Source of the DNA: Pseudoips prasinana
Lineage: Eukaryota; Arthropoda; Insecta; Lepidoptera; Nolidae
NCBI GenBank assembly: GCA_951640165.1
Contig: OX621247.1
Span: forward strand, 31,036,001-31,100,000
DNA length: 64,000 nucleotides
Direction of reading: 5' to 3'
In this document: positions 1-10,261 of the stretch, piece by piece
Layout of the letters: every line of letters begins with the position of its first letter
How positions within the stretch are numbered: the first letter of the stretch is position 1
Made by a program: the position numbers and the translations under genes
Notes under the pieces: model-generated
The model's database searches: none
Told to the model about the DNA's origin: nothing
The model's input: only the letters and a program-made list of their open reading frames with translations

Positions 1-469
1 TTATCAAAAATAAAAAGGTATTTTACTAGTTTAAGTTATTATAATTTTCGTGGGTATCTCTAATTACCTAGATGAAAAAATAAATAAAATGAGTTAAATA
101 GTTTTCTTGTTTAGTGCTACAAATAAACATACAAATGATCAAATCGATTCATTCTATCATATTACTTTAGAAAATTATTTGCACTTTTAATTCGGAAGCC
201 AAAAGAATTTCTAATACATTTGTACTTAAGCAAATTACGTATATTAGGTAAGTAGCTCATACACACTGAATATCAGCGTCTTTCATACGTGTACAATAGA
301 GGCGGTTTTCGCAAATAAAGTGTAACCACTGACGGCGTGTTCTCTAGCTTTTCTGGATATTAGACAATGTTCTTAAGTAAAGTCTTAGTTTTATATATGT
401 TACCGTGCCTTGGCTGTCTGATATTAGGCGTCTAAATGAACGACTAATATATAAACATGTGGACGGTAG
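1..469. other. Unassigned AT-rich DNA
   Basis: I see no open frame, tRNA-like motif or recognised repeat here. The sequence is AT-rich with short homopolymer runs. Confidence 0.6.
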
Positions 470-685
470 CTATCCTTATATTCATACAAAATTTGAAGTA
501 AATCCATGCAGTACTTTTTGAGTTTAGCCCGGACATACATACAGACAAACAGACACGCAGACAAAAATTCCAAAAAAATATATTTTTGGCTTCGATATCT
601 ATTGTAGATCACGCCCCAAGTAATCTTTTTTAAAAATATTCAATGTACAGTTTTGACTTTGCTACGATTTTATTATATGTATAGA
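470..685 (-). mobile_element. Hel-1 miniature Helitron, 3' part missing
   Basis: On the minus strand the element opens with TC at 685-684 (TCTATACATATAATAAAATC, with an A before it). It carries the Hel-1 body, including the stretch reading GCTTCGATATC on the plus strand. The 3' half with the GC hairpin and terminal CTAG is absent, so the copy decays near 470. It has no coding capacity. Confidence 0.75.
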
Positions 686-2011
686 TGAGTAAAATAAGAA
701 AATTCTTGTTTGTTTATTTTGTTGAAGTATCGGTAACCTAGTTATATAGAATGATCAAAATAATTTTGAATACTTAAGGTCATTGACAAAAGCCAGTATT
801 ATTACAATACATACTTAATAAAATCTCAAAAATATCAAGGTGATATCAATATGACATGACCTTTCATATGCAAGTTTAGAGATAGCAGTCGATCATGTTC
901 TTAGATAACAAAGCCGATGGATAACACCTACATACATTCTCTCTATATCAGAAAAAAATACGCATTCAATTGAGCACATTCCTATTTTGTACGCTGGTTA
1001 AAAATATCCGGCTAACTTCTTAAAAATATGGCTATCCTCGTGCTTTTTTAACTATTCCGAAAACAAGGCGGCCATTCCTGCGGTACAAGAAGGGCTCAAG
1101 CGACATATAAAAAGATGTGACATTGGAAGGCTATAGGCGGCGGACCGACCACGGTGGATGCGCACTATATACACCAAGGTGTTTGAGTTTGAGAAGAAAC
1201 GATAAGAAAAGCTCGAAGCTAAACGAGACAAACTAAAGGCCCGACCACCCGCGGCCATATATTATAATTATGTCGGAGGGTTGCTGAATTGTAGCGCATG
1301 TGGTTGAACGTGCGCTCCAAAGATAGGTTACGTCAGTCACCTGAGAGCATACAAACGAATCTGTCAATAGTTAGGAGCCAGTCGCTGTTTCTTTCAATAG
1401 TTTTTTATTGGAATAGTCCGCTAGGGAGTTACCCACCACAGCAACTCCTGAAAACAACAGAGGCATACAATGAATGACACGGAGTAGTGGCATTTCCCCG
1501 ATTAGTAATTTTGTCAGCATAAGATAATACAATAATAAACCTACGAATACTATTACTCGAAGTTTCCTCATAAATGTCTAAGAAATACCGTAAATAACTG
1601 GATCTTAGCTTTCTTAATTGGATCTTTATTTGCGAAGCTAATCGGAATTTTCTTGGTCTTACGTCGGAATAAATAGGTATTAGGAATGATATCGGAGGGT
1701 TGGCTAAGATTGGATGTTAAGTCTATCGGTCTACGGGATTCACAACAAAACTCTTATAAAGATCTCACTTTTTTTTTAATTAAGTAGTTTTTTTATTCAT
1801 CTTGCTGCAAATGCTGGTGTACACAAGAGTCCCCTCAATTACTTTTTGGCAAGTATATTTCACTAGATAAATACTTTTTTATGTAGTAATATCTTGCTAC
1901 GCCATGTCGTAGTACTGCTACGAAGTGGCGTAGCGCCTTTAACTGCAATTAATCTATTTTATATGTTATTTTATCATCAACGATTATCATTTACTTGACC
2001 ATTGTTTGGCT
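686..2011. other. Unassigned region with one short hydrophobic ORF
   Basis: No repeat family was recognised. A 66-residue minus-strand frame (1571-1371) begins with a positively charged, then strongly hydrophobic N-terminus that could be a membrane anchor, but no homology or splice context supports it. At 1896-1936 short inverted copies of GCTACGCCA/TGGCGTAGC and CGTAG/CTACG form a compact hairpin. Confidence 0.35.
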
Positions 2012-2416
2012 TTTTTATTTAAAATAAAATGAGGTTTTTATTCACGACGACTTAAAAAAAGCGCTTGTAAATAGTCAGAGCATGTTTGTAGTAAAGTAAA
2101 ACTTGTAAATTTACACAGATATTTAGGTACATGGATTACTAAAACATTTTTAAAATTTATTTTATAATAGTAATAATATTTAGCTAGCTTGTATTAAGCT
2201 ATCGTGAATGAGATTATGTTTCGGTTTAATTATCGAATTTTATAGTTTAAACTATATTTTACTACATATTGTCTGGATGGTTATGTCTATATTAAGCTAC
2301 GAATTATTATGGCGGACCTTGTGTTTATAACGACGGTCGCCCTTTAATGCTACCACCGGATCCAATGCGCCCCAATTGAGAAGACCCAGCGAAACAAAAT
2401 CAGCGGGTTCATCTAC
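2012..2416 (-). mobile_element. Dispersed element G, long copy
   Basis: Read on the minus strand, this contains the core CTGACTATTTACAAGCGC and a second block around ACGACGGTCGCC (plus strand). The core recurs at 27596-27842, 52830-52895 and 57743-57878, and the second block at 7650-7783. This is the longest copy. Its 3' end is AT-rich, as in a retroposed element. No tRNA head or ORF is visible, so the class is unknown. Confidence 0.6.
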
Positions 2417-3630
2417 ATAAATCAAATTGTACAGTCCTATAAACTTCGTATAGCACTAAGACCTCAATAATTCGCTTAACTTTAATGCCTACAAATGTCT
2501 TAGCTTGCCACCAAAAAAAAATTGCTTTGCTCTTTGACGTAACACGAATTCTTGTAAATTACTTCTAGGTACCTACAAGCTATGCACTTGCTACTTAATT
2601 ACAGCTTAATAGCTTTAGTTGTTTGCGAGATTTCGTGGGCGAATAAGGCTGACCTTTCATTATCAGTTCTAGACTAAAAGGCCCGGATACATCTGTACAA
2701 TTTACACTAAGTAGGCTGACACTGTCAGATTTCCCTTAGGTCTGGTATAAATTGCATTTGGAGTTCCTAACTTTAGTTCTCTAGCCATTTAAGAAACTTT
2801 AATTAATAATTACGTTAATGTAAATGGGTGGAGTGTTCTTAATTTACGTAGTTCATCCTTTTCAAGTTTATGACAGTGATAAAAACATCTGACATCTTAG
2901 TGCTGCTTCTCTCGACAGCGGCTAATAATAGTCGATAATAATAATAATAGTGATGTCTTCCTGGTCGATTTCGGCCTCTAAAGAAATAAGTCTAGTTGGT
3001 GTTTGGTAAATGCTTGCCTTTCACGCCGCATGTCGTGAACCCAGGACAGATATTAACCCAACTAACTAACTATAACTACCAAATTAACAAGTCAACGTAA
3101 GTTCAAGCTAAACTCAATTCATGACATTGATAGTTCCACCTGATATCACTTATAAGTGATTTGAAACGTGCTCATGATTTTGTATCGTTTTCATATAAAA
3201 CCTTATTTAAACAACTCGTCTCTTGAACTGCTGAACTGATAGGAGGCGGTAGAAAGCCCGATGGGCGTAGGCGAAGTATTTAAATTTTCTTTGATGCAGT
3301 TTTGTATTACACAAAAAAACATGGGCGGCCAATTTCAGAGCATAATTACTGTCTAGACACTAATTATAATATGCTCAAATATTTTGTTAAGTTTTTAAAA
3401 CACGTTTTTTACAACTTAATGTCCTTTTTGGTATCGAGATATGATTAATTTAATATTTTTTACTTAATTCTGTTACAATTGACATTAGACGACAACATGA
3501 ATTTCTTATTTATTGTAATACTGACATCCTAATCCACTTAAATGTTTTATTTTTACATATTACTATTATGTATTTATGTGTTGTGTTATATTATAATGAA
3601 TTTGTTATTAAGAATATGACATGTAAACCT
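2417..3630. other. Mostly unassigned, with a SINE-A head fragment
   Basis: Only one piece is recognised: a SINE-A head fragment at about 2994-3058 that includes GCTTGCCTTTCACGCCGCA and CCCAGGACAGATATT. The rest is AT-rich with no supported frame. Confidence 0.5.
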
Positions 3631-3913
3631 GTTTACGAACAAATAAATATGACGGTCACCGTAGCTTAGTTGGTAGTGCTCCTGCCTACGAAGCTGGTGG
3701 TCCTGGGCTCGAACCCCGGTAAGTGCAAATATTTGTGTGATGAGCACGAATATTTGTTTCTGAGTCATGGATGTTTTCTATGTATTTAAGTATTTATCTA
3801 TCTATATAAGTATGTATATCGTCGCCTGGTACCCATAGTACAAGCTTTGCTTAGTTTGGGGCTATGTAGATCTGTGTGACATTGTCCCTAGATATTGTTT
3901 ACGAATAAATAAA
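3631..3913 (+). mobile_element. SINE-C, full length with target-site duplication
   Basis: A tRNA-like head (GGTCACCGTAGCTTAGTTGG, then the B-box-like GGGCTCGAACCCC) is followed by a body containing CATAGTACAAGCTTTGCTTA and a tail near GTCCCTAGATATT. The flanks 3631-3647 and 3897-3913 match in 16 of 17 positions (GTTTACGAAyAAATAAA), which is a convincing target-site duplication around a 249-bp insert. It would be transcribed by RNA polymerase III and moved by LINE proteins. Confidence 0.85.
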
Positions 3914-4107
3914 CTATAAACTACATGTAAATTTTATAATTCAAGTCTTTATTGTCGTTGTCCCTTCACAAAAACCATGGCTGTATGCCAGAAATTGCCA
4001 GTCCTCAAAAATCTTCGAGTCTAATGTTACGGCAACTCTGTAGGCCCTTCGTATCTAGGACCCTTGAAGTGCGCTAAATAAAAGCTACATTCAATAAGTA
4101 AATAAAT

Positions 4108-4186
4108 ATCTTGCGACAATAAACACACTGCCATCTGATCTCAAACTAGGCAGATCCTGTACTATGGCTACCAGACAATTGATAAA
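4108..4186 (-). mobile_element. SINE-B body fragment
   Basis: This minus-oriented tail/body piece contains CACTGCCATCTGATC and CTGTACTATGGCTACCAGAC. It has no tRNA head and abuts the left edge of the segmental duplication. Confidence 0.65.
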
Positions 4187-4201
4187 CAAAATAACCAAAC
4201 A

Positions 4202-4305
4202 TAGGGAATCGGGAATACATCTGCGTAGTGGGTGTATTCCTCGCCCGTACATGCGGCTAAATTGAATCAAATGGCAAAAGAAAAGACGAGATAAATAGTC
4301 TTCAT
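4202..4305 (-). pseudogene. Signal-peptide exon, copy A, broken by a stop
   Basis: The minus-strand frame starts at ATG 4305-4303 and encodes the same N-terminus as copy B (MKTIYLVFSFAI), but codon 13 is TGA (4269-4267) where copy B has TGT. After the stop the frame still tracks copy B (GEEYTHYA). Just beyond, the copy runs into a SINE-B fragment. Most likely a decayed paralogue of a small secreted-protein exon; the family is not recognised. Confidence 0.5.
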
Positions 4306-4675
4306 TGCTCTCAATTACAAGGAAGATATAGAGACATTGAAAGTAAATTATACCACAGGCGGTCTCATCACTATCTGAGATCTATTCCAAACAACGTTAG
4401 TACTAGAAGAAAAAATAAAGAAAAGACAATAACAAGATAAGGGCAGTGTTAGGTGAAGGAATTTAAGTAGTTATTGGTATACTTACTTACAAATTAATAA
4501 TGGTATTTCATCATATCAGACAAAGAAGCCCACTGCTGGACAAAGGCCTCAATCATGCTTTTTAATTAATAATAATAACAATAGTATAATTAATAGTAAC
4601 AAACAAATAATCTTGACTGAATTTCGGCCACGGCAGCCAGTCTGTTAAAACAAATCAGAAGTACCTAATTATAAA

Positions 4676-4722
4676 GATATCGATTTTGTAAACTCCATCA
4701 CAGAGTTTACAAAATCGATATC
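4676..4722. repeat. Perfect 20-bp hairpin
   Basis: Arms 4676-4695 (GATATCGATTTTGTAAACTC) and 4703-4722 are exact reverse complements around a 7-nt loop. The orthologous place in copy B has only the right arm, slightly diverged, so the left arm probably arose in copy A by copying the right one. Confidence 0.9.
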
Positions 4723-4937
4723 TTTTTTCATATCGAAATCATTATAAGTGTGTAAATATAACGTGATCTTAGCGTAATTTTATCGACGTTTTTAATAAGG
4801 GCACACTAACACCAGATAAATAAATCCCTGTACCTACACTACGGGAACTATACAAATGAGGACATCCAAAACTTCCCCGAGTATCACAAACAGTTGTCTT
4901 TAGCGAGCGTTGGAATCGAAAATGGGATCAATAAAAA

Positions 4938-5239
4938 GAACCGGCCAAGTGTGAGTCGGACTCGCTCACGAAGGGTTCCGCATGGTTATCAATAAAAACG
5001 AGCAAAATATCCTTTAATATTTATTTTGTTTTGTTTTTAGTATTTGTTGTTATAGCAGCAACAGAAATACATCATCAGTGAAAATTTCAACTGTCAACTA
5101 TCACGGTTCATGAGATACAGCCTGATGACAGACGGACAGACAGCGACTTAGGACTTCGCTGTCTGCCAAGGGGTAAAACTGGACCCTATTACTAATAATA
5201 GGGTCCCTTTTTACCCTTTGGGTATGGAAACCTAAAAAT
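4938..5239 (+). mobile_element. Dispersed element K, short form (copy A)
   Basis: The element opens with ACCGGCCAAGTG and GAGTCGGACTCGC, continues through GAAATACATCATC and the run of ACAGACAG, and ends with CCCTTTGGGTATGGAAACC. Near the end an 11-bp inverted pair (GGACCCTATTA/TAATAGGGTCC) forms a small hairpin. It is paralogous to 7192-7508 by segmental duplication and related to the longer element at 54997-55594. Probably a LINE 3' end or a SINE-like derivative; the class is not certain. Confidence 0.65.
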
Positions 5240-5354
5240 GGCTTCAAATTATGTTGTTTTAATTTGTCCTTGTGGATTACCCTTCCAGTGGATTACACCC
5301 ATAAAGCATAATGTTAAGATTACACGAAACCAACTATTTATGTATTTTTTTTTT

Positions 5355-5650
5355 TTATGTCAGAGGTCGACAAACGATCAAGTGGGTCACCTGATGGTAA
5401 GTGATCACCACCGCCCATGAAACTCGCAACACCAGAGGAGTCGCGGGTGCGTTGCCGGCCTTTAAGAGTCAGCAAACAAGTGTTGCTGACCCTTCCCCCC
5501 ACCCCGATGAGCTCTGGCAACCTTACTCACACTCAGAAACACAACATTAAATTATTAATGTTATTATTAAGGAATGTCTTCTGTAAGGTGGAGGTACTTC
5601 CCCAGTCGGGCTGCTCTTCAAGCGAATGAACGCTGTGCCCTACCTCTCAT
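5355..5650 (+). mobile_element. Dispersed element E, copy 1
   Basis: A T-run leads into GGTCACCTGATGGTAAGTG, then GTTGCCGGCCTTTAAGAGTC, a C-rich block (CCTTCCCCCCACCCC) and GGTGGAGGTACTTCCCCAG. Other copies lie at 6087-6363, 24007-24285 and, reversed, 38090-38358. Frames through it are chance. The family is non-coding and of uncertain class. Confidence 0.75.
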
Positions 5651-6086
5651 GTTGTTTCCGAGTATTTAATTAAACTAAAAACTGGTAACGTATTACGCGC
5701 TAAAATGCGTACCAATATCGCCCACTGTTCCCGCGAATCCGCGCGACCTTTATTTATGACTAATAATAGCCATTTTTTATTTTTCCAATAAATTACTTGT
5801 TGGTATCGAGTTCTATAGGAAAAGCAATATCTTTAGGGTTCCGGGTCATATGCCTAATGGGGCATCCACGGTTATGTAGAACGATATTAGAATAAAACTA
5901 TCTAAATAAATTACAGCCATAACTATCACTATGATGTTAGAATATATCTGTAAAGTAAGTAAATCATTTTCTTTACAAAGTATAAGTAAATCATTTTCTT
6001 TTAAATCATTACAAAGTATAAGTAAATCATTTTCAACATGAACATTGTTGTCACATCATGGCTACAATTTCATTTTGTTTCACTTC
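5651..6086. other. Spacer with an imperfect short tandem repeat
   Basis: The motif AAGTAAATCATTTTC occurs three times between about 5953 and 6031, twice preceded by TTACAAAGTATA. The rest of the stretch shows no gene or recognised repeat. Confidence 0.6.
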
Positions 6087-6363
6087 TTTTTTTTTATATC
6101 TGACGGCGACAAACGAGCAAGTGGGTCTCCTGATGGTAGGTACGTGATCACCACCGCCTATGGACAATCTCAACACCAGAGGAGTCGCGAGTGCGTTGCC
6201 GGCCTTTAAGAGTCAGCAATCAAGTGTTGTTGGCCCTTACCCCCACCCCAATGAGCCTGGCGACCTTACTCACACGCAGAACATTAAAATTATTAATGTT
6301 ATTCTTAAGGAATGTCTTCTGTAAGGTGGAGGTATTTCCCCAGACGGGCTGCTCTTTGAGCGA
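6087..6363 (+). mobile_element. Dispersed element E, copy 2, truncated at the duplication edge
   Basis: This matches copy 1 from GGTCTCCTGATGGTAGG onwards, but stops at GCTGCTCTTTGAGCGA, where segmental duplication copy B begins. The element edge and the duplication edge therefore coincide. Confidence 0.75.
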
Positions 6364-6387
6364 AATAACCAAACATAGGTTTGTGCG

Positions 6388-6489
6388 GACGCTCGGGAAT
6401 ACAGATGCGTAGTGGGTGTATTCCTCGCCCATACATGAGGCTAAATTGAAACAAATGGCAAAAGAAAAGACGAGATAAATAGTCTTCAT
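6388..6489 (-). CDS. Candidate signal-peptide exon of a small secreted protein (copy B)
   Basis: The minus-strand ATG at 6489-6487 opens a frame beginning MKTIYLVFSFAICFNLASC, a textbook secretory signal (basic start, hydrophobic core, small residues before a likely cleavage site), followed by MGEEYTHYASVFP. The frame then runs into a truncated E element, so the downstream residues of the 6498-6220 ORF are repeat-derived. No TATA box was identified. The family is not recognised. It could be a first exon whose real donor is lost, or a pseudogene, like its paralogue at 4202-4305. Confidence 0.4.
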
Positions 6490-6782
6490 TGCTCTCAATT
6501 ACAAGGAAGATATAGAGACATTGAAAGTAAATTCCACCGGCGGTCTCATCGGTGTCAGAGATCTATTCCAAATAACGTTAGTACTAGAAGCAAAAATAAA
6601 GAAATGACAATAACAAGTTAAGGGCAGTGTTAGGTGAAGGAATTGAAGTCAGAATTGAAATACTTACTTAAATTAATAATGGTATTTTCAGTCAGCCAAA
6701 AGTCGCCCACTGTTGGACAAAGGCCCCAATAATTAATAGTAATAACATATCTATATGTTTTTATTAACAGTAATATTTCTGA

Positions 6783-6897
6783 CTGGACGAGTGGCGCAGC
6801 GGCTAGGACAGTCGCCTCGCCGCTTCGTGTCGCGGGTTCGAGTCCAGCGGCGGACAACTATTTGCGTGAAGCCTAATACTAAAACTAAAAAAAAAAA
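6783..6897 (+). mobile_element. SINE-H head with poly-A
   Basis: GTGGCGCAGCGGCTAGGACA (A-box region) and GCGGGTTCGAGTCC (B box) are followed by CGGACAACTATTTGCGTG and an A-rich tail. Only the head half is present. It interrupts segmental duplication copy B relative to copy A. Confidence 0.8.
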
Positions 6898-7191
6898 ATT
6901 CCCATATTCAGCCGCAGCGGCCAGTCTCAACGTCAAAACAAATCAGAAGTATAAAACCTCCATTACAGAGTTTATAAAATCGATATTTTTTTGCATATCG
7001 AAGTCTTTATAAGCTCCTTAATATAGCATGATCTTAGCGTAATTTTATCGATTTTAATAAAGGCACACTCACACCAGCGAAATAAATCCCTGAACTTACA
7101 AACATGGATATCCAAAACTTCCCCGAGTATCACAAACAGTTGTCTACAGCAAGCGTTGGAATTACTTGGAATCGAAAATGGAATCAATAAA

Positions 7192-7508
7192 AAAAACCGG
7201 CCAAGTGCGAGTCGGACTCGCGCACGAAGGGTTCCGTACCATTATCTATAAAAACGAGCAAAAAATTAGGAGCCCCTTTAAATATTTGTTTTATTTAAAT
7301 TTTAGTTATTTTTTGTTATAGCGGCAACAGAAATAAATCATCTGTGAAATTTTCAACTGTCTAACTATCACGGTTCATGAGATACGGCCTGGTGCCTGAC
7401 GGACAGACAGTGACTTAGGACTTCGCTGTCTGCCAAAGGGTAAAACAGGACCCTATTACTAATAATAGGGTCCCATTTTACCCTTTGGGTATGGAAACCT
7501 AAAAATGG
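7192..7508 (+). mobile_element. Dispersed element K, short form (copy B)
   Basis: It opens with ACCGGCCAAGTGCGAGTCGG, runs through TAGCGGCAACAGAAATAAATC and ends at TTTACCCTTTGGGTATGG. It has the same terminal GGACCCTATTA/TAATAGGGTCC hairpin as the copy at 4938-5239. Confidence 0.65.
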
Positions 7509-7649
7509 CTTCAAATTTTGTTGTTTTAATTTGTGCTTGTTCCTTGTACCTTTCTTTTTTTTATTCATTCCATTTTTCCCCCACGCTTGGAAAACACCAA
7601 TAAAAGCAATGTGTTGCTAATAAGAAATGGTTGTCTATATTGACGTAAG

Positions 7650-7783
7650 AATTCATTGTCATTATTATTATTATGATGGACGTTCGTTGTGTGTAAAGCG
7701 ACGGTCGCACTTTAACGCTACCACCCGATCCAATGCGCCTCAACTAAGAAGACTCAACGAAAGTAACTCGCGGGTTCATCTAC
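7650..7783 (-). mobile_element. Element G, 5' block
   Basis: CGACGGTCGCACTTTAACGC and GATCCAATGCGCC match the 2318-2416 part of the long G copy in the same orientation. An ATT microsatellite borders it on the left. Confidence 0.5.
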
Positions 7784-7840
7784 TATAGATTTCAATTGGA
7801 CCCAGTTCAGACGGTCCGAAACATAGTCAAAATTTTTTAT

Positions 7841-8388
7841 CCGGGTTAAACTTTATAAATTTTCACAGCTCCTTCCCCGTAGGTGATAGCGTGATGATAT
7901 GCCTATACGTTGACCCGACCTCTTAGTAATATTCATGCCAAATTTGAAGTAAATACATGCAGTACTTTTTAGATTAGACCGGACATACACACAGACAAAA
8001 ATCTAAAACTATATTTTTGGCTTCGATATAGATTGTAGATCACGCCCCAAGTATCCTTTTAAAAAATATTCAATGAGCAGTTTGGACTTTCCTACGAATT
8101 TATTATACTAGCGGTCCGGTACGTGCTTCGCTACGTATAAGGCATAGTAATAAAAAAATGATTATTAAATTCATTTATTCAAACAAAAAATATTTTAATT
8201 TGCTAAAATATGTTGATTTTATACTTTATCAAGACTTTTTTAAAATGTTCTCTACGTACAAACCTTCCCTGGACTTCCACGAATAATTCAAGACCAAAAT
8301 TAGCCAAATCGGTAAAGGCGTTGTTGAGTTATAACATGACAACGAAAAGTGGCATTGATTTTTATATATATAGATATGTACCTATAGA
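7841..8388 (-). mobile_element. Hel-1 Helitron interrupted by a Hel-2 Helitron
   Basis: The minus-strand Hel-1 5' end is at 8388 (TC after A). Its body resumes after a 267-bp insert at 8108-8374 and runs to about 7841, where the terminal hairpin is already lost. The host sequence joins exactly across an A/T junction (A at 8107, T at 8375), as expected for Helitron insertion without target duplication. Confidence 0.75.
8108..8374 (-). mobile_element. Hel-2 miniature Helitron, complete, nested
   Basis: On the minus strand it starts TCTATATATATAAAAATC at 8374 and ends GTACCGGACCGCTAG at 8108, flanked by A and T. It is non-coding. Relatives lie at 36314-36588 (plus) and 46093-46290 (minus, truncated). 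Confidence 0.8.
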
Positions 8389-8701
8389 TTATAATTGTTG
8401 TTATTATTAATAAGTTATTTACTGCGGACAGTAATAAAATAAAATTTACAGAGTAAATAATAATAATATTAATTAAAGTGATTCATATACGGAACACTTA
8501 CCTTGAAAGCTTGCACGTCGTCGCTTTTTTATCTGTGCTACACTTCTCTTTAATCTATGAATTGCAATGATCAATTGATATTGAGGATATGGTATTCTGC
8601 ATTCTTTATGAAAATTAAATCCTTGAGATACGTTGATATTGCCTAGTGAAAGTCGTTTATTAAATATTGCAGTGTCTCTTTTAATTCATATTTATTAGTT
8701 A

Positions 8702-9021
8702 CTAGCTGTGCCCCGCGGCTTTACCCGCGTTAAACTTTATAAATTATCACAACTCCTCCCCCCTAGGTGATAGCGTGATAATATGTAGCCTATATGTTGA
8801 CCCGACCTCTTAGTAATATTCTTGCAAAATTTGAAGTAAATCCATGCTGTACTGTTTGAGTTTAGCCCGGACATACATACAGACAAACAGATAAACAGAC
8901 AAAAATTCTAAAAACTATATTTTTGGCTTCGATATCGGTTGTAGATCACGCCCCAGGTATCCTGTTAAAAAATATTCAATGTACAGTTTTCACTTTCCTA
9001 CGATTTTATTATATGTATAGA
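8702..9021 (-). mobile_element. Hel-1 miniature Helitron, complete
   Basis: It begins TCTATACATATAATAAAATC at 9021 and ends with the GC hairpin followed by GCACAGCTAG at 8702, flanked by A (9022, minus sense) and T (8701). Length is 320 bp, with no coding capacity. Confidence 0.85.
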
Positions 9022-9194
9022 TAATAATAATCTTACTGAATAAAATTATATATCAGCATTTTCACATAATTTGCATCGGTCATTTTGTGAGTAAATGCAC
9101 AAATGTTTTTACTTATACAGGATTTTTACTCACTAAAAGGTGTAGTAATTCCTGAAAATTTTATTAATTCCCATATCTAGTCATTACAAATAAA

Positions 9195-9350
9195 TACCAA
9201 AATGAAAAACATACATATACATATTTGGGACATAAAGTACATCCAAACTCAGAACGAGTATGTATGAGTCACACAAATAGTTGTCCTGCACAGGAATCCA
9301 ACCCGGGATACGAAATCACGAGAAGTCTGTCATAACCACTCCGCCACGCG
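9195..9350 (-). mobile_element. SINE-H, degraded
   Basis: The minus-oriented tRNA-like head is seen on the plus strand as CCACTCCGCCACGCGCC and GGAATCCAACCCGGGA, with the body CACACAAATAGTTGTCC. The B box is partly decayed. Confidence 0.65.
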
Positions 9351-9439
9351 CCATATTAATCTCACAAGATGACCGAAGCACATTTAAAAAAAAAATATAA
9401 CGTAGTTTAATGCATGTTAAAATATCTTAATGTGAAATA

Positions 9440-9580
9440 TTTTGGTTTAGGTAGCCGCCTCACTACCATCGCGGTGCCTTCGTGTTACGGGTTCGAGCCG
9501 CAGGACAGGACAACTATTTGTGTGGCTCAGACATGGCTGTTCTGAGTCTGGTCATACCTATGTGTTCGTGAATTTATTAT
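9440..9580 (+). mobile_element. SINE-H, degraded
   Basis: GCCGCCTCACTACC and ACGGGTTCGAGCCG mark the head, and GGACAACTATTTGTGTGG with TTCTGAGTCTGG marks the body. It ends where a Hel-1 copy begins. Confidence 0.6.
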
Positions 9581-9583
9581 ACA

Positions 9584-9896
9584 CTAGCTGTGCCCCGCGG
9601 TTTTACCCGCGTTAAACTTTATAAATCATCACAGCTCCTCCCCCGTAGATGATAGCGTGATAATATGTACCCTATATGTTGACCCGACCTCTTAGTAATA
9701 TTCATGCAAAATTTGATGTAAATCCATGCAGTAATTTTTGAGTTTAACCCCGACATACATACAGACAAACAGACAAAAATTCTAAAAACTATATTTTTGG
9801 CTTCGATATCAATTGTAGATCACGGCCCAAGTACCCTTTTAAAAAAATATTCAATGTACAGTTTTGACTTTCCTACGATTTTATTATATGTAGGTA
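9584..9896 (-). mobile_element. Hel-1 miniature Helitron
   Basis: The 3' hairpin and GCACAGCTAG terminus lie at 9584 with A at 9583 (T on the minus strand). The body is collinear with 8702-9021. The 5' end near 9896 has drifted, so TC is not certain. Confidence 0.75.
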
Positions 9897-10261
9897 TAAA
9901 TACGTAAAATACGCGGGTATTTTACATACATGAAATTCACGAACACAAAGTATGACCGGACTCAGAACAACCATTTAGATTTATTTCCCCAGTCTTTAAA
10001 ATAAAAAAAAACACAATAAATCTGACTTGAATTTTTAGTAACGGCACATGTTCGACAGTGCTTGGCGAAAATAGGCAACATATGTGGGAGAAAGTTGATG
10101 GGAGGTTATTATACTAAGAATGGTTGAAAACGTGGCATTCAAAATAATAGGTTTATTGTTGATGTTGTATTCATAATTTAATGAGGTCTAACTGAAAAAC
10201 ACACACCTCTGCACTACTCTTTTATAATGTTACGACATCCGTAGACTTAAAATATAGTTAA
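9897..10261. other. Unassigned AT-rich DNA
   Basis: No repeat or frame was recognised, apart from a short piece near 9927-9965 that resembles the SINE-H body. Confidence 0.5.

Larger units (their letters stand above)
4187..5268. repeat. Segmental duplication, left copy (A)
   Basis: This block is collinear with 6363-7540 and similar through most of its length. Shared markers include AATAACCAAACATAG at the left edge, GGTGAAGGAATT and CTTCCCCGAGTATCACAAAC. It contains a disabled signal-peptide exon, an RTE-like fragment (around 4510-4550) and a K element. It lacks the SINE-H head present in copy B and has gained a perfect palindrome (4676-4722). Divergence looks substantial, so the duplication is not recent. 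Confidence 0.8.
6363..7540. repeat. Segmental duplication, right copy (B)
   Basis: Direct-orientation paralogue of 4187-5268. It keeps an open version of the signal-peptide exon and has an extra tRNA-headed SINE-H piece at 6783-6897 that copy A lacks, which marks that insertion as younger than the duplication. It ends in a K element at 7192-7508. Confidence 0.8.

Noticed and set aside
1052..1258. 68-aa minus-strand ORF
   Set aside because: No signal, domain or splice support; likely chance in a slightly GC-richer patch.
6783..6860. Several tRNA genes (also at 3652, 15270, 20671, 43333)
   Set aside because: Although A and B boxes are recognisable, each is fused to a repeated non-tRNA body and lacks a T-run terminator and proper acceptor stem; they are SINE heads.
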